NCBI GenBank assembly: GCA_910589415.1
Contig: OU342639.1
Span: 8,254,268 to 8,318,267, forward strand
Direction: 5' to 3'
DNA from: Malachius bipustulatus
Lineage: Eukaryota > Arthropoda > Insecta > Coleoptera > Melyridae
DNA: 64,000 nucleotides
Of the stretch, positions 63,013 to 64,000 are shown in pieces. Position numbers and translations under genes: made by a program. The first letter of the stretch is position 1; the number at the start of each line of letters is the position of its first letter. Under the pieces are notes generated by a model. That model did no database searches, was not told the DNA's origin, and was given only the letters and a program-made list of their open reading frames with translations.

Positions 63013-64000
63013 GGTGCAGTCGCGGGCATTAATGATATTTGGCCCCGCATGAAAAGTCTTTTTTCTTTTTTATATTTTTCAAAGTCGTTTTTAAAGCGAC
63101 AACATTTGCCAACGCTGCTAAGATTCGAGCCACGCCACGACCCGATTAGGTAGTCCCATCCCTTAACGGTAAAGTGCTGAAGAAAAGAAAAGATACTATT
63201 GTATTCTTTATTCATATCTTATTCTTATTCTTATTCTTTAATAGATAGATGGATAGAATGGAGTGGGGTTGTTTGGTTCGATAAACCGAACACCACCAAT
63301 CCGAAATCCGATCCAATAATACAGCAAGTCAAAGTCAGCAAGCGCGAGTGCTGTGTGCTCTGGAATTCTGAATGCAGTGACAGTGAGCAGCAGTGACAAA
63401 GGAAATAAAATAAAACTACTCTGTTGTTTTATCCAAATCCAAAAGTACCTACATTATTGGTTTCTTTTCTCTGTGTTGTGTGTTGTGTTGTGATAGTATA
63501 TTTTGTACCTACTTTTGCAGTGGAATAATAGCAGACAACAGACAATAAAGTACCTAGGATAAGGTAAGTTAATGCTAAAAAATAATACTATGTGTAAGTC
63601 GCGACCATCCAAATGTGAGCGGCAAAATTTAATTGTGTAGGTAATTTTAACTTTAAACCATTAACGCCAGGATCGCTAAAATTTCCCGGAAATTTCAATG
63701 ACAACAAAAATGCTTTCACGCATCACGCATTTGGGTGGCCGCAATAATTGTACCTACCTATATAAGGTACATAAAACAATAATAATTGTTTATCAACTGT
63801 ATTTCCAAAAGATCGAATGTCTGCCCGTATGTTTGTCTTAAACCAACTGAAATCATGTAAGACTGCTGTTTTTGTGTCATAACATGTGAGTATAATTAAG
63901 AAGAACCCATATAAGTATCTCTATCTATTGCAGTCTCTCATGATTTTTCCTATACCTATACATATATACCTTATTCAATCTTACTTGCTATACAGAGTGT
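63013..64000. other. Right edge of the window, no defined gene
   Basis: A (TTATTC)n run lies at about 63219-63240. A GC-richer stretch at 63290-63410 and a good donor-like GATAAGGTAAGTT at 63557 could belong to a 5' noncoding exon of a plus-strand gene beyond the window. This cannot be shown here. Confidence 0.3.

Noticed and set aside
63050..63185. Possible tRNA-derived SINE on minus (GGCTCGAATC as B box)
   Set aside because: No acceptable A box at the right distance and no duplication found.

Overview
This is nuclear DNA of an insect: AT-rich, with intron-containing host genes embedded in dense layers of transposable elements. The arthropod assignment rests on the gene and element types: a complete pasha (DGCR8) gene, a small secreted protein resembling an insect-type Cys-rich family, long-LTR gypsy elements with an env gene, IS630/Tc-like elements with CAGGGTGTCTC ends, Penelope-type ends, and tRNA- and 5S-derived SINEs. 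I cannot name the order. I see no rRNA or tRNA gene, no CRISPR array and no bacterial sequence.

Layout. 1-3349: remains of non-LTR retrotransposons, a GA microsatellite and a MITE. 3350-5307: a giant palindrome (foldback element). 6011-24847 (minus): pasha, the Microprocessor RNA-binding subunit. Eight exons join with perfectly consistent phases into an 803-codon reading frame. Its last intron (8.6 kb) is a stack of nested elements: Penelope-like palindromic arms with two hammerhead-ribozyme motifs, two IS630-type transposons carrying the same SINE, a Jockey-like insertion, a pogo-like MITE and a 5S-rRNA-derived SINE. Its first intron (5.2 kb) holds a degenerate minisatellite, hAT-like MITEs and a perfect 36-bp hairpin. 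25-32 kb: a piggyBac-like MITE, then two foldback elements with P-element-like features (8-bp target duplications and a THAP relic) and other MITEs. 33921-35747 (plus): a four-exon gene for a small secreted Cys-rich protein. 37374-39666 (minus): a five-exon UBF/HMG-box-like gene whose acidic tail is out of frame. 43230-58886: a complete, apparently very young gypsy-like LTR retroelement of 15.66 kb. 59140-63009: a hAT-like MITE and a 3-kb foldback element with a decayed gene of an unknown transposon-associated family.

The most unusual object is the LTR element. It has 2,307-bp LTRs of equal length that matched in every segment I compared, a CTTT target duplication, a tRNA-Leu-type primer site, and Gag with two zinc knuckles. 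A probable -1 frameshift signal (GTTAAAC at the gag stop, followed by a possible H-type pseudoknot) would link Gag to Pol. Pol runs protease, G-patch, 33 tandem 11-residue repeats, RT, RNase H, a TARG1/OARD1-like macrodomain and integrase. The macrodomain keeps both catalytic residues of that ADP-ribosyl hydrolase family at the same 41-residue spacing. A separate env-type glycoprotein resembles chuvirus glycoproteins rather than the usual baculovirus-F-type insect env. An integrated ADP-ribose hydrolase inside Pol suggests an element that counters or exploits host ADP-ribosylation.

All calls come from reading the sequence by eye; no database search was run. Splice sites were chosen by GT/AG, phase and family similarity.
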